From: Glycine soja
Lineage: Eukaryota; Streptophyta; Magnoliopsida; Fabales; Fabaceae
Length of the DNA stretch: 64,000 nucleotides
Direction of reading: 5' to 3'
NCBI RefSeq assembly: GCF_004193775.1
Contig: NC_041008.1
Location: forward strand, 46,347,136 to 46,411,135
Shown here: positions 1 to 11,668 of the stretch, in pieces
Layout of the letters: the number at the start of each line of letters is the position of its first letter
Position numbering within the stretch: position 1 is the stretch's first letter
Position numbers and translations under genes: made by a program
The notes under the pieces: model-generated
The model's database searches: none
What the model saw: only the letters and a program-made list of their open reading frames with translations
What the model was told of the DNA's origin: nothing

Positions 1-63
1 TTACATGCCAACTTTCATTTTTTTTAATTCTTGAACTGTATGATCATGCTCTTTTTGTTTCAG

Positions 64-3000
64 GTTCAATCCCAATCAGCAGAGGATGAAGCTTCAAAGG
101 ATGATGAAAAAGACGGCAATGAAATACCTTTGCGAAAGATGTTAAAGAACATAAAATCTCAGGGAACCAGTGGGAAAAAGGTGAAAAGGAATAAGTCTGT
201 GCCAGCTGAAACAAAAAAGACTGGAAATGATTTTGACATCTTAAATATGGTCAGAGAAATTAATGTGGATAACTTGGGGACCCCCACTAATTTTGAACCA
301 AGTAACGGTCATGACCATTCTCTGATTAAAAAGGAACTGAAGGATCCAGAATATGCAACAGGTAAAAAGAGAAAAGCTAGCAAAACAACACCTGTTCCGG
401 TGCCTAAACGTAGGCGGTCTTCCTCTGCTCATGGAAAATTGAGATTATCAACTAGTATATCAAAGGCATCTCGAAGAGTTTCAGGAGTAGACTCCCCTCA
501 ACCCAAATTACCGCTTGATGAAGAAGTTAACCCTGATGCAGATAGCAAAACCATGCAGAGAAAAATGGTCAAAGGAAGTGAGAAAGATTTGTTATTGTCC
601 TCATTAAAACGAAAAGTTAAGGGTTCTGACAGTTACCATAATGATGAGTTGAACAAACCTGATGAGCATGACATGATGGTACAATCCCTCTGTCAAATAT
701 ATTTATGCTAATGTAGAATCTAATAGATCAACGTCGTAGACTTCTGCTTATTATTTTTTGACTGTTACAGAGTCCTGATAGTACACAACAAAGTGATAAG
801 ACTGTAGGAAAAAATAACAAGTCTTCCACAGGATCTACTAAAAAGGGGAAAAGAAAAAGTATTTCAGGATTGGCTAAGGTAAGCTCTATTTACTAGCCTT
901 TGTAATCATCACATGTGGATCTTTTATGCTCCCCCAACCCCCTTTCCCTACCCACCTTGTTCTATGTTGTAATTTGTGTTTGTGCAAATCCCTTGGAACA
1001 TATAGTTTGATTTGATTTACCATGTGCAGTGCACGACAAAGGAAGGTGAAATTGATACCGAAGATCTAATTGGCTGCAGAATTAAAGTTTGGTGGCCTAC
1101 GGATAAGAAGTAAGCCCTAATGATAAACTTTATTGGGATCAGTTGCTGTAGCAAAATAAGTTACTTTTGGTCATTATTAGGGAGCACATGAAAAATATAT
1201 AAGCCTTATTTGAATAAACTTCTCTATAAGAACTTATAGAAGAAAATAAGAAAAAATGAAATAAGCTCCCATAAGCTAATTGGTAGAAGCTTTCTCATAT
1301 TAGCTTCTCCAAAAGCTGATTTTTAACTTAAACATGAGTTAATTTTAGCTTATGTGAGAAGCTTATTTCATGTTTCCTTCTTATTTTCTTCTACTATAAA
1401 GTGTTTATAGAAAAGTTTATCCAAACATGGCCTTAATTTAAAGCTTTTTGTGCACATTTTTGAAGATGACTTCCGTTGCAAATTCAGCTGAGCCTTTTTT
1501 GTGCTGCTTTCTTATATTTCTTTGTGTTTTCATGCTGCATCTGTTTGCATAAATTTATGTTACATTCTATCTGGCTCTTCATCTGAGATGCTTTCTGTAT
1601 GTCTTCTAAAATTATTATTTTATTCTCTTGCCTTCTCGGTAATTGAAGTTCTAATGTTGGTATTTTGATGCTCTGTAGATTTTATGGAGGCACCATCAAG
1701 TCCTATGACCCTTTGAAAGGGAAGCATGTGGTAAGCTGAATGATGCTGAATTTGCCTGTAGAATTTGGTACAAAGTTTTTCTTCCTGCTATCTATTAACT
1801 ATTACTTAAAATCATGAAACAATTTTACTGTGTCATGTCATGTGGAAGATATTATATGATGATGGAGACGTAGAAATACTTCGTTTGGAAAAGGAGCGCT
1901 GGGAGCTTATTGACAAGGGCCGTAAATCTATCAAGGTCTCTGGTTTTTCTTTACTGTTCTTCCTTTCTCTGAAGTATTTCTAAATTTTTTATTCCCAATA
2001 AAATCCATTACCATTAAAATCTGAATATCTGACACATTTTTTTTAAAATTTCTTTCAGAAGATAAAACTCTCTTCATTTGAAGCGTAAGTATCTCCTTGG
2101 CATACTGTTTTTTTTTTAGTTGTACCTGAGTGATTATATGTTTTCCCTATAAATATAATAAGAAAATGGTTATACATTCTAACATTTAGAAAACCTAAAC
2201 GTTAAATTGAATGCATGTTATCTGCTTTAGGGGAGTTGTCGAATTGTCTATATAGTAGCTTATTAACATGGTATTGTACCCCATCAAGTGTGTGGTCTGC
2301 ATTTTATGTACTGATTTTCTTGTTTACTTTCATATTTTGTAGTTCTGGACAAAAGCATAAAGGTTCAAGTGGCTCACAAAGTAAAAAGGCAAAAAAAATG
2401 TGAGTGGAGGAATCTGAGATCCTTTGCACATCTGTGATTTTGCTTTATGTTCTATTTATTATAATTTGTATAATTTTGTCTTATAGAATCAATGGTAAAC
2501 AATCTCCCAGCAAACCTGTGAAACGTGCATCAAAAAATAATTTTCATCAAGAGGATGCCAAAGAGCCTTCAAAGATATCAAATCCTGAAGAGACTACAAC
2601 CTCTAAAGCGGATGAAATGTACTCCGGTAATATATCTTAAAAGACATGATATGGTTGAATGTTAAATTTGCTAATTTGCTTTGGAAATGAATATTATACC
2701 TTTAATATCTCTACTGCATTTACTTGCGGTAACTATTCTTCCTCATTGTGTTAAGACTTGTGCTTCATTTTTGTTTCCTTGTTTCTTTTTTATACGAATT
2801 TTCTTTTCAAGGTGGATCAGATGAGGAGTTGACTGGAGGATTCAATGAAATTATGACAAAGGAGAAGAAATCTAACAAAAATACAAAATCAATTTCCAGA
2901 GGAAAGAGGCTAAACAAAGAGAAAAACTTCCATTATACAGAAGAATCAGATGAAGAGAAGCAGGATTGTAGTGGGAGGCTTTCTGAAGATAGGGAAAGTG

Positions 3001-3349
3001 TCCCACAAGGTAGTTCTGAAGAGAGAGAAGTGGATGAATCAAGTGGAGCTTTGAGGGAAAATATTAACGGACAAGAATTTGATTCTGAAGGGCATCATGA
3101 TAACAGCAAAGCTGACCGTAGTCCTAGAGAAATGGAGAAATCACATATAGAGCCATCAAAAAGTCCTGATGATGATGACGACGACACAATTGCTGAGATT
3201 TCTGATGATGTGCCTCTGGTAAACAACTCAGCCGTTGCAGCACTCATGTTATTTTATTTCTTGCTCTAAGCTGATCATTTGATATTTGATTGATGCAGAG
3301 CAAATGGAAACATAGGACGGGGAAGAAAAGCTCAGGGAAAGAACAATGA
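64..3349 (+). CDS. PDS5: PDS5-type sister chromatid cohesion protein, C-terminal part (gene enters from the left)
   Basis: Ten exons can be joined in frame: 64-678, 771-878, 1030-1109, 1679-1730, 1849-1935, 2059-2084, 2343-2399, 2487-2626, 2812-3218 and 3299-3349. They give 540 residues ending in TGA; the N-terminal part lies outside the window. Exons 3-5 encode a Tudor-like domain at about residues 250-305 of the visible part, with motifs GCRIKVWWPTDKKFYGG and YDDGDVEILRLEKERWELI. This domain sits near the C-terminus of plant PDS5 homologues. The flanking sequence is low complexity, rich in Lys, Ser, Glu and Asp, with basic clusters such as KKRKASK and PKRRR that look like nuclear localisation signals. 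PDS5 proteins bind cohesin in the nucleus and regulate sister chromatid cohesion and DNA repair. The Tudor-like fold suggests binding to modified histone tails; that is inference. The HEAT-repeat body is not visible, so which PDS5 paralogue this is stays open. Confidence 0.9.
1201..1434. mobile_element. MITE with long terminal inverted repeats in a PDS5 intron
   Basis: The intron 1110-1678 carries a roughly 234 bp element. Its two ends are inverted copies of about 70 bp: the left arm has AATAAACTTCTCTATAAG and the right arm, read on the other strand, has GATAAACTTTTCTATAAA. Both arms run through an AGAAGAAAATAAGAA block into ATGAAATAAGCT. No coding capacity is visible. The outer ends read AAGCC and GGCTT-like, but a clean target site duplication was not resolved, so the superfamily is not assigned. 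Confidence 0.7.
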
Positions 3350-3469
3350 GCAGTTTAGCTATTGTTATTTGTCTGTCAAGAATGCAGCGGAGTTGATGCT
3401 GTGGTACAAGTACAGTTGTTAGCGTGAATGATGACTGCCAAATTGGAGATCTTTAGTTATTAACACACT

Positions 3470-3475
3470 AATAAA
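3470..3475 (+). terminator. Probable polyadenylation signal of the PDS5-like gene
   Basis: An AATAAA hexamer lies about 120 bases after the stop codon, in an AT-rich 3' flank. That is a usual distance for a plant 3' UTR. Confidence 0.45.
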
Positions 3476-3479
3476 TATG

Positions 3480-5175
3480 CTTAGCATGTCTTGTAGCCAC
3501 CCTGTAGAGAGTATAAAATAACAGCAATCATCCCCACGTTTATAAGGAGAAAATGCAGACACTTTTGGGTTCTTTAGGACTATATTCCTGTTAAATGACC
3601 TTTCATAAGTTCAGGGGATAGGTTTAGCATATGATTTATGTAGATGTCGTTCATCCTTTCAACACAATTGATATAATTGACTCGGGCAATCAACAATGTG
3701 TACAGCTATACGTGGGCATAATTGCATTTGTTTCTTTAGGACTTTAGCATATTTGTACTTCACCGGATAAAATTGAAAAAAGACGACTTTACCATCCTGT
3801 GCTTAATTTATATATTAAAATCAGTTACACTAAAAACGGTGGAGTCCAAAATGTGTTTGGTAAATCGCCCGAAGTACATGCTTTTACGCAAGTTTTATTA
3901 ACCAGTCTTTAAAAGAAGAGAATTGGATAAATTATCCCAAGACAATTTTGGCGTGTGTTCGATTGAGGAATCACTTAGGTCTGCTTGGTTGGAAGAAAGG
4001 AAATAAGTGTTTGGTTTATGAGAAATAGGAAAGAGCTTAATGATTATGTCTTAACCATGCAAAATAGTTGAAAATCATAATTGGTATAATTTTTAAGAAA
4101 ATTACATAGAAAGTCAACAAATTTATTATGAAGATTGTTTTATATTGTTGGTGCACAACCTATTTTTTATATATTGTTTTTCTCTATAAAAATATTGTAA
4201 CATTTTTTTAATTTTCTCTTTTTTTTTTTACCAAATACACTCATTTTTTTTATTCTCATCTATTTCTTTCTTCCTTTTTTGTCATATTTCTTCTTCATCA
4301 TACAAAAGACTAAGATTTTAGGCGGAGAATGATTTTTTTTTTTTAAAAATGTGATGAAATATATTTTTCTTGGGATAGTGTTTCATCTTTTTGTGACGTG
4401 ATTGTATATGTTCACCGTTTTCTAACCTGCACCCTAAAATTGAGGGTGCAAACATGCACCTTCAATTTATAATTATTGATATGTTATAAAATTATTTTAA
4501 ATTGCTAGACACTTAAAATATATAAGGTATAAAAACTTACTTTAAAAAAAATATAAGGTATAAAAACTAGATAAATGAATAATTAAAAAATGGTGCATGG
4601 TAGAATTACTAACGTTTGCCACTGTTAAATAGTTGAGTTTCGACTAAAATAATAAGGACTAAAGTTAAGTTTGCTTATGAGTTAGTTAATGTAAAAAATG
4701 TTGCATATTGGAAATTAGGGTAGTTTCGAAATACACTCTGAGGATTAAATGGCAACTTTTCAAGAATGAGAGACTAAATTAAAAAATCGTGATCTCTGAA
4801 AATAACAAATAATGTCCACTTTACCCACTAATTTATAGGTTGAGTGGTACTTTTCACTCTTAATTATTAAATTAAGCATTTTACTTCCTAATTTAACATT
4901 TCTTATTTACTTTTCGTCTAAATGTTAATGATAAAAATTAATAATAGAACAAAATATATAAAATACAAAGATGATCGAATTATTCATGGATAGGAAGTAA
5001 GATGCCTAAATCAGTTTGTAGAAAAATAATGGATTTGTTGTTTACATGATTCTCGTTACGTAGTTTCGGCGTCATATTGTGGTGTGGCATACCAACATAA
5101 CAAGTTTGATTTGATAATTAAACTCATTAAAATAAGGATCACGGAGAGGGTACACGTTTCTTTTCAAGTCGAGTT
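3480..5175. other. AT-rich intergenic stretch with no gene
   Basis: No open frame with family resemblance was found. A small inverted repeat at 4428-4450 (TGCACCCT ... AGGGTGCA) and repeated phrases such as AGACTAAATT suggest old MITE fragments around 4400-4900. Nothing else could be supported. Confidence 0.5.
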
Positions 5176-5183
5176 CTAGTTTA

Positions 5184-5207
5184 TAACCCGTGCGTACGCA
5201 CGGGTTA
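5184..5207 (-). repeat. Perfect 24-base palindrome: Helitron 3' subterminal hairpin
   Basis: The sequence is TAACCCGTGCGT followed by its exact complement ACGCACGGGTTA. It lies four bases inside the CTAG end (minus-strand reading). Helitron 3' ends typically carry a 16-20 base GC-rich hairpin about ten bases from CTRR. Confidence 0.75.
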
Positions 5208-5789
5208 CTTGGTTTTTTATTCAGCAATCATTAAAATTTTTTATTGCATGATAGGAATAAAATGAAATATAGTATAAAACAACAAAGAAACATAATATTT
5301 ATAATAATATTGTGCTTGAAACTACAAAATATTGACGGTAAATTAAATAAAATATAACCAAATTTAATATGTGTCAAAATCTTTTTGTCCTCTAATGATC
5401 ATCTCCCAAACTTTATCGTAATGCCTGTAGTAAAACAAAATTTAATCTCCATGGTTGAAATCAGACAAAAATGATACTAAGGTTGAACAATAGATTTATT
5501 GCCAATGCTAGCGTTAAGGACCGTCACATTCTTTGGTTCTATGCTTTTACCTGTTTGCTGCTCAGTTGTCATAACTGAAGAAAATAATGCCACTAAACAT
5601 GTGGGTATGTACTTATATATCAATTTTATCTGTTGTATTTGAAGTGGACAAATTCTAGATAGTTTGGTGCTCATTGCCGGTGGTAAAATGATGGTATTTC
5701 AATGATGTCTTGCAAGGAAACATTTAAAAAGATTAATGATACAACGTGAATGAAAGAACAATGAAAATGAAAATAGATGAATAGTAAAA

Positions 5790-5861
5790 ATACATTTTAC
5801 GCGGATATGCAGATACTCCTTTGACCCAGCACTCCTATGCAGATACATTTTACGCGGATAT
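5790..5861 (+). repeat. Short direct repeat beside an AT run
   Basis: The phrase TACATTTTACGCGGATAT occurs near 5790-5807 and again near 5844-5861, with ATGCAGATAC also duplicated between them. The second copy runs into a TA dinucleotide run up to 5880. Confidence 0.6.
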
Positions 5862-6097
5862 ATATATATATATATATATTGCATTCAATCACTAAACACC
5901 TACCTATAAGATATACGACTTACTACAGTATCGTATAAAAGTAAGAATAGCTTGACACATAAATTGTGAAGTTCAACAATAGGTACCCTATTCTCCAAGT
6001 ACAGATACCACAGTAAAACTAAGAGAGTATACATTTAAACAAAAAACCCACCATGTAAATCTTATATATATAATAAACTAATATTTATTCCCTGGAA

Positions 6098-6410
6098 AAA
6101 GATATCAGCAATGACCATTCCATGTATAAAAAATTGTTTACCTAATTACCCTTGTTTTGAATAAAAAAAACACCAAAATAGTGTAACTAAATGATTTAAA
6201 ATGAAAACAATTATACAAAACCCACAATTAGTTTAAAGTCTTTCACAATTTAAAATACTAAACTTAGATAAATTCAAAAGATCTCGGTAGCGCAAAACAG
6301 AATGTTTTCCTAGATTATAGATTTTGACTTAAAATTGATATAGTTCATAGTGACAAATCTAGTAATTACATTGTTAAAAAGTTATCACAGGATGATGCAC
6401 AGGCAGAGAG
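6098..6410 (+). repeat. Diverged copy of a Helitron-internal repeat
   Basis: This stretch matches 9751-9950 through long phrases: GATATCAGCAATGA, CCACAATTAGTTTAAA, AAATTCAAAAGAT, TTTTCCTAGATTA and AAATTGATATAGTTCATAGTG, ending in AAGTTATCACAGG. The 6.1 kb copy has extra AT-rich sequence near its start. The order and direction are the same in both copies. Confidence 0.7.
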
Positions 6411-7205
6411 CAAGTGTGTATTGTTTGAGTTTATTAATCTATGTATTATTTTGATGTGAATGAAAATGGCCTATAAATTTTAATTAGTTTTACTCTCTAT
6501 AACTATAATTTAATAAATGAATAATATGTGTATAAATTATATTATTATTTAATCACAAAATTATCATATATGATAAATTTATTAATTTTTGTAGTAAGTA
6601 TATTGAAAAAAATTATTAAGTTTTATAAGTTATGTTGGAAAAAAATCATGATTGATTAATGATATAATTTTTTTTATAGAAATTAAACTTTTAAATAAAC
6701 TTTCATATGAAAAATTTTATATTATGAAAAGCGATGTATCTATTATTATATATATATTTTTAAAATAAGCATAATTTTTATTCAATATATTTGAAAAACG
6801 AAAAAGTTGATAGGATCTAAAGTGTTTGTAAGGAAAAAGATCGTGTGGAGTGGAGAGTGCAAAGCGAGAATAGAGAGAGGAGCATGTCATGACTATGGAA
6901 GAAGAAGAGAAAAGAATGATAGTAACAGAAAAACTTTAGTTAAACAAACTCATACAACATTACCGTACCATACCATTCTCAATACTTGTTTTGTTTAGAA
7001 ATACAAATAAAAAATAAAAAATAAAAGGTGAACGATATTTTTTTATTATCAAAACTCTCATTTGACCCCTTGGTGAAGTCAGGTGTCAATAATATAAAAT
7101 ATTTGTTTCAATCATTTAATTGCCTATAGTTTTTATATGTTTAAAATGATGGTTTTGTTAGGCTACTTTTCTATATATTTATATACTTTTTTTATATATT
7201 TACTA

Positions 7206-7208
<3 letters not shown>

Positions 7209-7261
<53 letters not shown>
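7209..7261. repeat. (AT)n microsatellite
   Basis: This is an uninterrupted AT dinucleotide run of about 26 units inside the Helitron body. Such runs are highly length-variable. Confidence 0.95.
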
Positions 7262-7263
<2 letters not shown>

Positions 7264-9080
7264 AAAAATAACTTTTTAAAAATTTGAATGACTAATAAAA
7301 GCAAAATATTTTTTGAAGGAATTTTTAAAAATAATTAACAAATATTTTTAAAAATATATTTAAGACTTTTAAAAATTAATCAGTATTACTAAAATATATA
7401 GCAAAAGAAAATATCTATATCTATATAAAATTAAATAAAGGAATAGAGAGAATATGAAAAAAATAGTCTTCAATATATCCAACATTTTGTTTTTAAATTT
7501 AACCAAATGATGTTGAGTTAAAGTGAAAAATTTGTTATTGTTTAAAATAATTGATTTGAAAGTTTTGTTATACGTGGTAGAATGAGAAATTATCAGAATC
7601 CAAACACAATAAAAAATTTTGGATGCAAAACAATGGTGAGTGTGAAACAATAATTTGTAATTGGGTCAAAATGAAAAGTTGAAAATTTCAGCCACCCTTA
7701 TTCACTCCAAATTGTAAACTTAGACCAACAAGCTACGATGCTTGCACTTTGAAATTCCTACTTTAGCGCAAATTTCAGCCACCCTTATTTATATGAACAT
7801 CAAACTTTATCAACAACATATAAAAATTAAATTAATGAAAAAATACATTAAATGCTAATTTCAATAATCCCTTTTCATATCCTTTTCTTTCCCTTCCACT
7901 TTACTGTCAAATATACAAATGTCAATCTATCTACTTTCATAAGGTAAACATGCAAAACAAAGGAATGATTCTTCACATCATTAATCCGAACAAACTGTTG
8001 AAGACTCTTTGGATCAACCAAAAATGGCTACTACCAGTGTCAAATAAAAAATCTAGTAAAAAATCCTTCAATTTGGAATTTGAACTTCTGCTCACATGAC
8101 ATTTAAATTATTTTTTTACTTAAAGCAACCAAGACATTGCAAAATGTCCTGAAACATAACAATAACCAATTTCTGTCTGTTGATAGAGCTTGTTAATAGT
8201 ACATAATTTGGATCTACTGGTCAATGAAAAGAACTAAAAACAAACGCTAATATCAATTAACTATACCTCTCAATTGGTTCTTCAAGGATGAATTTGTCAC
8301 CAAAATGTATGACCTACTTACAATAAATCATTCTTGCATATGTTATCCTTGCATATAAACTATATGCTATCATTGTATATGAACTTATTTATAATGAAAT
8401 TGAACAAAGAAAGCAAGAAAAATCAGTAAAAGCTCAATTATTTATGTACAACTCTTCAAGCATTCGGCTATAGGTTATCTTCAGTTAAAAGTATTAAGTC
8501 CGTCTAACCTCAGAATCCTTCTAGAGAGGTATTAGAGCAGTAACTTCGAATTAGGACACTCTCGTGGTTCAGAGTGCAAACACCCTTAGGGTAGACACAT
8601 TAATTTAGTCCCATCATCATTTGTAAGCTCTCCTTCTAAGCAACAGTTTGATAACATCTGAAGGTTATTGTCTCTAATCAGTTCAATGACCTCATGAAGG
8701 TAAGTGTATGTTTTGAAAGTGACTATTTTGGATAATTTTTTCACAGGTACTTCTTACTTGATTTTAGGTAGAACAATCAAAAGAAGAAATTGATCAAAAC
8801 GAAGAACTCAATTAGATTAAGATAGACAACATTATAGGATAGGACACGATAAGTGTTGTTTGCACAACTTTTTATTAAGCAAAGAAACTTAAATGGCTTG
8901 GAGGAATATGATTGCCACTCTGTGGAGTAACTCTGCCTGCATGTCCACGGAAAAGGGTGGCAGACATTGCCATCATTTACTTATAATTATGGCATGAGAT
9001 TATAGGATATAAAATAAGTAACATAATTAAGCCATCACCTAATTTTTTTTTTTTGTATTTGGTCGAGATGGAAATTATAT

Positions 9081-9262
9081 TATCCACTCCAATCACATTA
9101 AGTTTGAAATGACAAAACAAATTATATGAACCTGTCTATAATAATAAGATAAATTATGGCAATATCACTAATATCCACTCCAATCACATTAAGTTTGAAA
9201 TGACAAAACAAATTATATGAACCTGTCTATAATAATAAGATAAATTATGGCAATATCACTAA
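9081..9262 (+). repeat. 91 bp perfect tandem duplication
   Basis: Positions 9081-9171 are repeated immediately at 9172-9262. Each copy begins TATCCACTCCAATCACATTA and ends AATATCACTAA. No difference was seen between the copies, so the duplication looks recent. Confidence 0.92.
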
Positions 9263-9319
9263 TAGCTCCACCCAACATCAATGTGAAGATAAATCTTCTA
9301 GAACCAGATTTGCACAAAC

Positions 9320-9525
9320 CTCATAGTCTGCCAGAATTTTTACAAATTGTCGAGATGCAGTGGAATCATTCATTGACTCAGCTAGGTCCTGGTGAGTCTC
9401 TTTGGCCAATTTGCGGAATGACGCTTTAATCTCGTCAAAGGAGTTGGTCTCGGACACTCCTAATAGCTCATACGCGTTCTCTAAGGGAAAATCTGTCCAA
9501 GCGAATTCATGTTATTTGCAACACT
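9320..9525 (-). pseudogene. Captured exon fragment of a J-domain (DnaJ) protein gene
   Basis: On the minus strand this stretch encodes a J-domain start. The motifs AYELLGVSETNSFDEIKASF, RKLAKETHQDLAESMND and FVKILADYE correspond to helices I-III of a DnaJ domain. It ends in GAG followed by a GT donor, so a real exon-intron border was kept. The hallmark HPD tripeptide that stimulates Hsp70 ATPase reads HQD here. An in-frame TAA lies a few codons upstream and no rest of the gene follows. It sits in the same direction as the Helitron and as the UGE, HVA22 and PDIL fragments. It is a transduplicated fragment, not a working co-chaperone. J-domain identity is clear; the donor gene is not identified. 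Confidence 0.85.
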
Positions 9526-9594
9526 GACACAAAGATGTGACAAAATAAAGCGTTGGAATGGTGGCGTTTGGTATAATTGATATTAAAAATTCTG

Positions 9595-10243
9595 CAGGTT
9601 CTACCAACCAGATTGCTTAGGCCTGAAATTAAAATCAACAAATTAGCTAGATTAAATTACTATGATAGCACACTTTAACAAATTATAAAGCAAGAGTAGT
9701 GTCATTAATCATCGCATCAAAATAATCTTCAACACACCAAACGAAAGAAGATATCAGCAATGATCATCCCACGTATTCCCACAATTAGTTTAAACTTTTT
9801 AACAATTAAAAATACTACATTTATATAAATTCAAAAGATGTCAGTAACACAAAACAAAATGCTTTCCTAGATTACAGGTTTTGACTTTAAATTGATATAG
9901 TTCATAGTGAGAATCTAGCAAGCACACCGTCAATAAGTTATCACAGGGAAAAAAATTTCATACCTCAAAAATCACCTTACAACAAAATTAAAATGAAATA
10001 TTGAATTAGGGAAAAAAAACCTGACTCTCTAAGACCACAGGTTCCACTAACCAGATTGCTCAGACATGAAATTACAATAAAAAAAATTAGCTAGATTGAA
10101 TTACTATGATAGCACACTTTAACAAATTACAAAGCAAGAGCAGTGTCATTAATCATCACATCAAAATAATCTTCAACACGCCAAACAAAAGAAGATATCA
10201 GCAATAAGCAGCCCATGTATTCCCACAATTAGTCTAAACTTTT
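9595..10243 (+). repeat. Segmental duplication inside the Helitron (two copies of about 205 bp, 443 bp apart)
   Basis: Copy one (9595-9799) and copy two (10038-10243) share ACCAGATTGCT, TTACTATGATAGCACACTTT and GTGTCATTAATCATC, then AATAATCTTCAACAC and TCCCACAATTAGT, in the same order, with scattered substitutions. The sequence between the copies is the 9751-9950 repeat that is also found at 6.1 kb. Confidence 0.85.
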
Positions 10244-10352
10244 ATAGAAATTAATCATTCAATTCACATTCACAATATTTGCTAATGCCATAGAGTTTAC
10301 CAAAAGAATACAGTAAATTATTAGAAGAAAATAATTAATTTGGAATAAATAC

Positions 10353-10431
10353 CTATTTTAGGATCATCTAGTTTACGCAACACAACAATATGCCCATCTG
10401 CTAAATCAAGAACATGAATGTAATCACGAAC
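10353..10431 (-). pseudogene. Captured exon of UDP-glucose 4-epimerase
   Basis: Minus-strand translation after a CAG acceptor gives [20 protein letters not shown] then LDDPKIG, followed by a GT donor. This is the segment after the DGTG motif in UDP-glucose 4-epimerase, an SDR-family enzyme that interconverts UDP-glucose and UDP-galactose. The 79-base exon is open and keeps both splice sites. The preceding epimerase exon lies at 10755-10787. The Rossmann N-terminus, the catalytic YxxxK exon and the C-terminus are absent, so no enzyme could be made. Confidence 0.85.
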
Positions 10432-10754
10432 CTGAAAAAGAAAAAAATCAGGATATTAATCAAGTGTTAGTTGTATTAGTTACGAAATGTGTTATTTAGT
10501 TATGTTGTTAAAAATGTTTATTAATTGTTAATCACATCTCTAATAAGCCCTATGAATAGAGTTCATATCATCAAATTAATGGGATATCACTGTGGAAGTT
10601 TTATTTTGTTCTTATGATGATTTTTGGCCTCGTCAACTTAGGTCACTTGTATCTCTTCTCAATTTTCTAGTATGTATAGGGTGTGTGTGAGAATTGCATT
10701 AAATCTTTGAAGGGAAAAGTTCACTAAAGCAAGTAAAAAAAAGTGAGAACATAC

Positions 10755-10851
10755 TCCAGTGCCGTCAGTTGTTTTATAATCGCTTCCGGCTTATTCTTTT
10801 TCAACTACTTTATAGCATTCATAAGCTGGATAAGCATAGCCAAAAACCATG
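10755..10851 (-). pseudogene. Fused captured fragments: HVA22-like exon joined to a UDP-glucose 4-epimerase exon
   Basis: Reading the minus strand from 10851, a CAG acceptor is followed by MVFGYAYPAYECYKVVEK, the conserved hydrophobic start of HVA22/DP1/Yop1-type ER-shaping proteins. Near 10788 the sequence changes to GSDYKTTDGTG. This is the epimerase exon that normally precedes VRDYIHV, and it ends in a perfect GTATGT donor at 10755. The HVA22 frame hits TAA at the junction, so the fusion does not read through. Both sides of the junction share AAGCCGGAAG-like sequence, so the break point can be placed only to within about ten bases. The fragment is in the same direction as the Helitron. Confidence 0.78.
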
Positions 10852-11504
10852 CTGCCATTACACCAAATGCTAAATAAAATCATTAAATTTCAAATATTAA
10901 AATGCAAACCATTCATATAAAAAAACTGAAAATTTGGAACAACAAACAAAAATACATACACAAGGGCCCAGGTCAGAAAAGATCCTATCATTTTGTATCC
11001 CTGACATTAAAAAAAAACGGTTACTCCAAACAACATAACATAAGTAACATTCAAGAAACTTCCTACAATTGAAGACCAAATACCCTCCAATTTCACGCTC
11101 ATTAAATTGCATCATGACAATATCCTAAAGTCCATTTTCCTATTTTAAAAAAACATTTTTTTTGTTAATAAGCATATCTAAGTATAACATTCTCTGAATA
11201 CATGCAAGATAGAATCCTCTACCATGATATAAAAGTATCACCAACTCTCTCAAATACTGTCAAAACAACCACCAAAATCCTGCAACACAGAAAAAGAAAG
11301 TTGGTATCAGTATTTGTCACAAGAAGTCCTCATGTTAAGTTAAGCACAAACAACAAATGTGTGTGTATGCAAGTGCAGAGTTCCGAGAACAATGATAATC
11401 GTGAGTAATGCACTAAAGCTAGTTGATTTGATTTACAAATCGCAAATGAACAACAAAAATAACATTTAAAAGAAAAAGAAAAGAAAGAAGAAAATACCTG
11501 AAGG

Positions 11505-11562
11505 TGGGTGTGTTGCGGTGGAGAAAGAGAAATGCGAATCCGAAAGGAGAATTTAACATATA
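11505..11562 (-). other. Possible captured 5' UTR exon end
   Basis: On the minus strand a CT-rich block with TTTCTCTTTCTCCACCGCAA ends in CTTCAG followed by the strong donor GTATTTTC. It resembles a plant 5' UTR exon and lies upstream of the HVA22-like exon in the same direction. No coding sequence can be assigned. Confidence 0.35.
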
Positions 11563-11668
11563 AGAGTATGAGGACCTAATATCAATTTACAATACACTTA
11601 TACACATATTATGTTCAGAATTCATAAGTCACAAACAAAATGGAGGTTTCATGCTTTCATCTACTGAC

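Noticed and set aside
6059..6095. A second Helitron-like 5' end on the plus strand (A|TCTTATATATATAATAAACT)
   Set aside because: It follows the A|TC rule, but no plus-strand hairpin followed by CTRR was found to pair with it, and AT-rich sequence gives such matches by chance.
6807..6998. 63-codon plus-strand open frame
   Set aside because: It lies in the Helitron body, has no family resemblance, no splice context and a low-complexity composition.
10897..11115. 72-codon minus-strand open frame inside the Helitron
   Set aside because: It may contain captured sequence, but the translation matches no family I know and crosses AT-rich, intron-like sequence.
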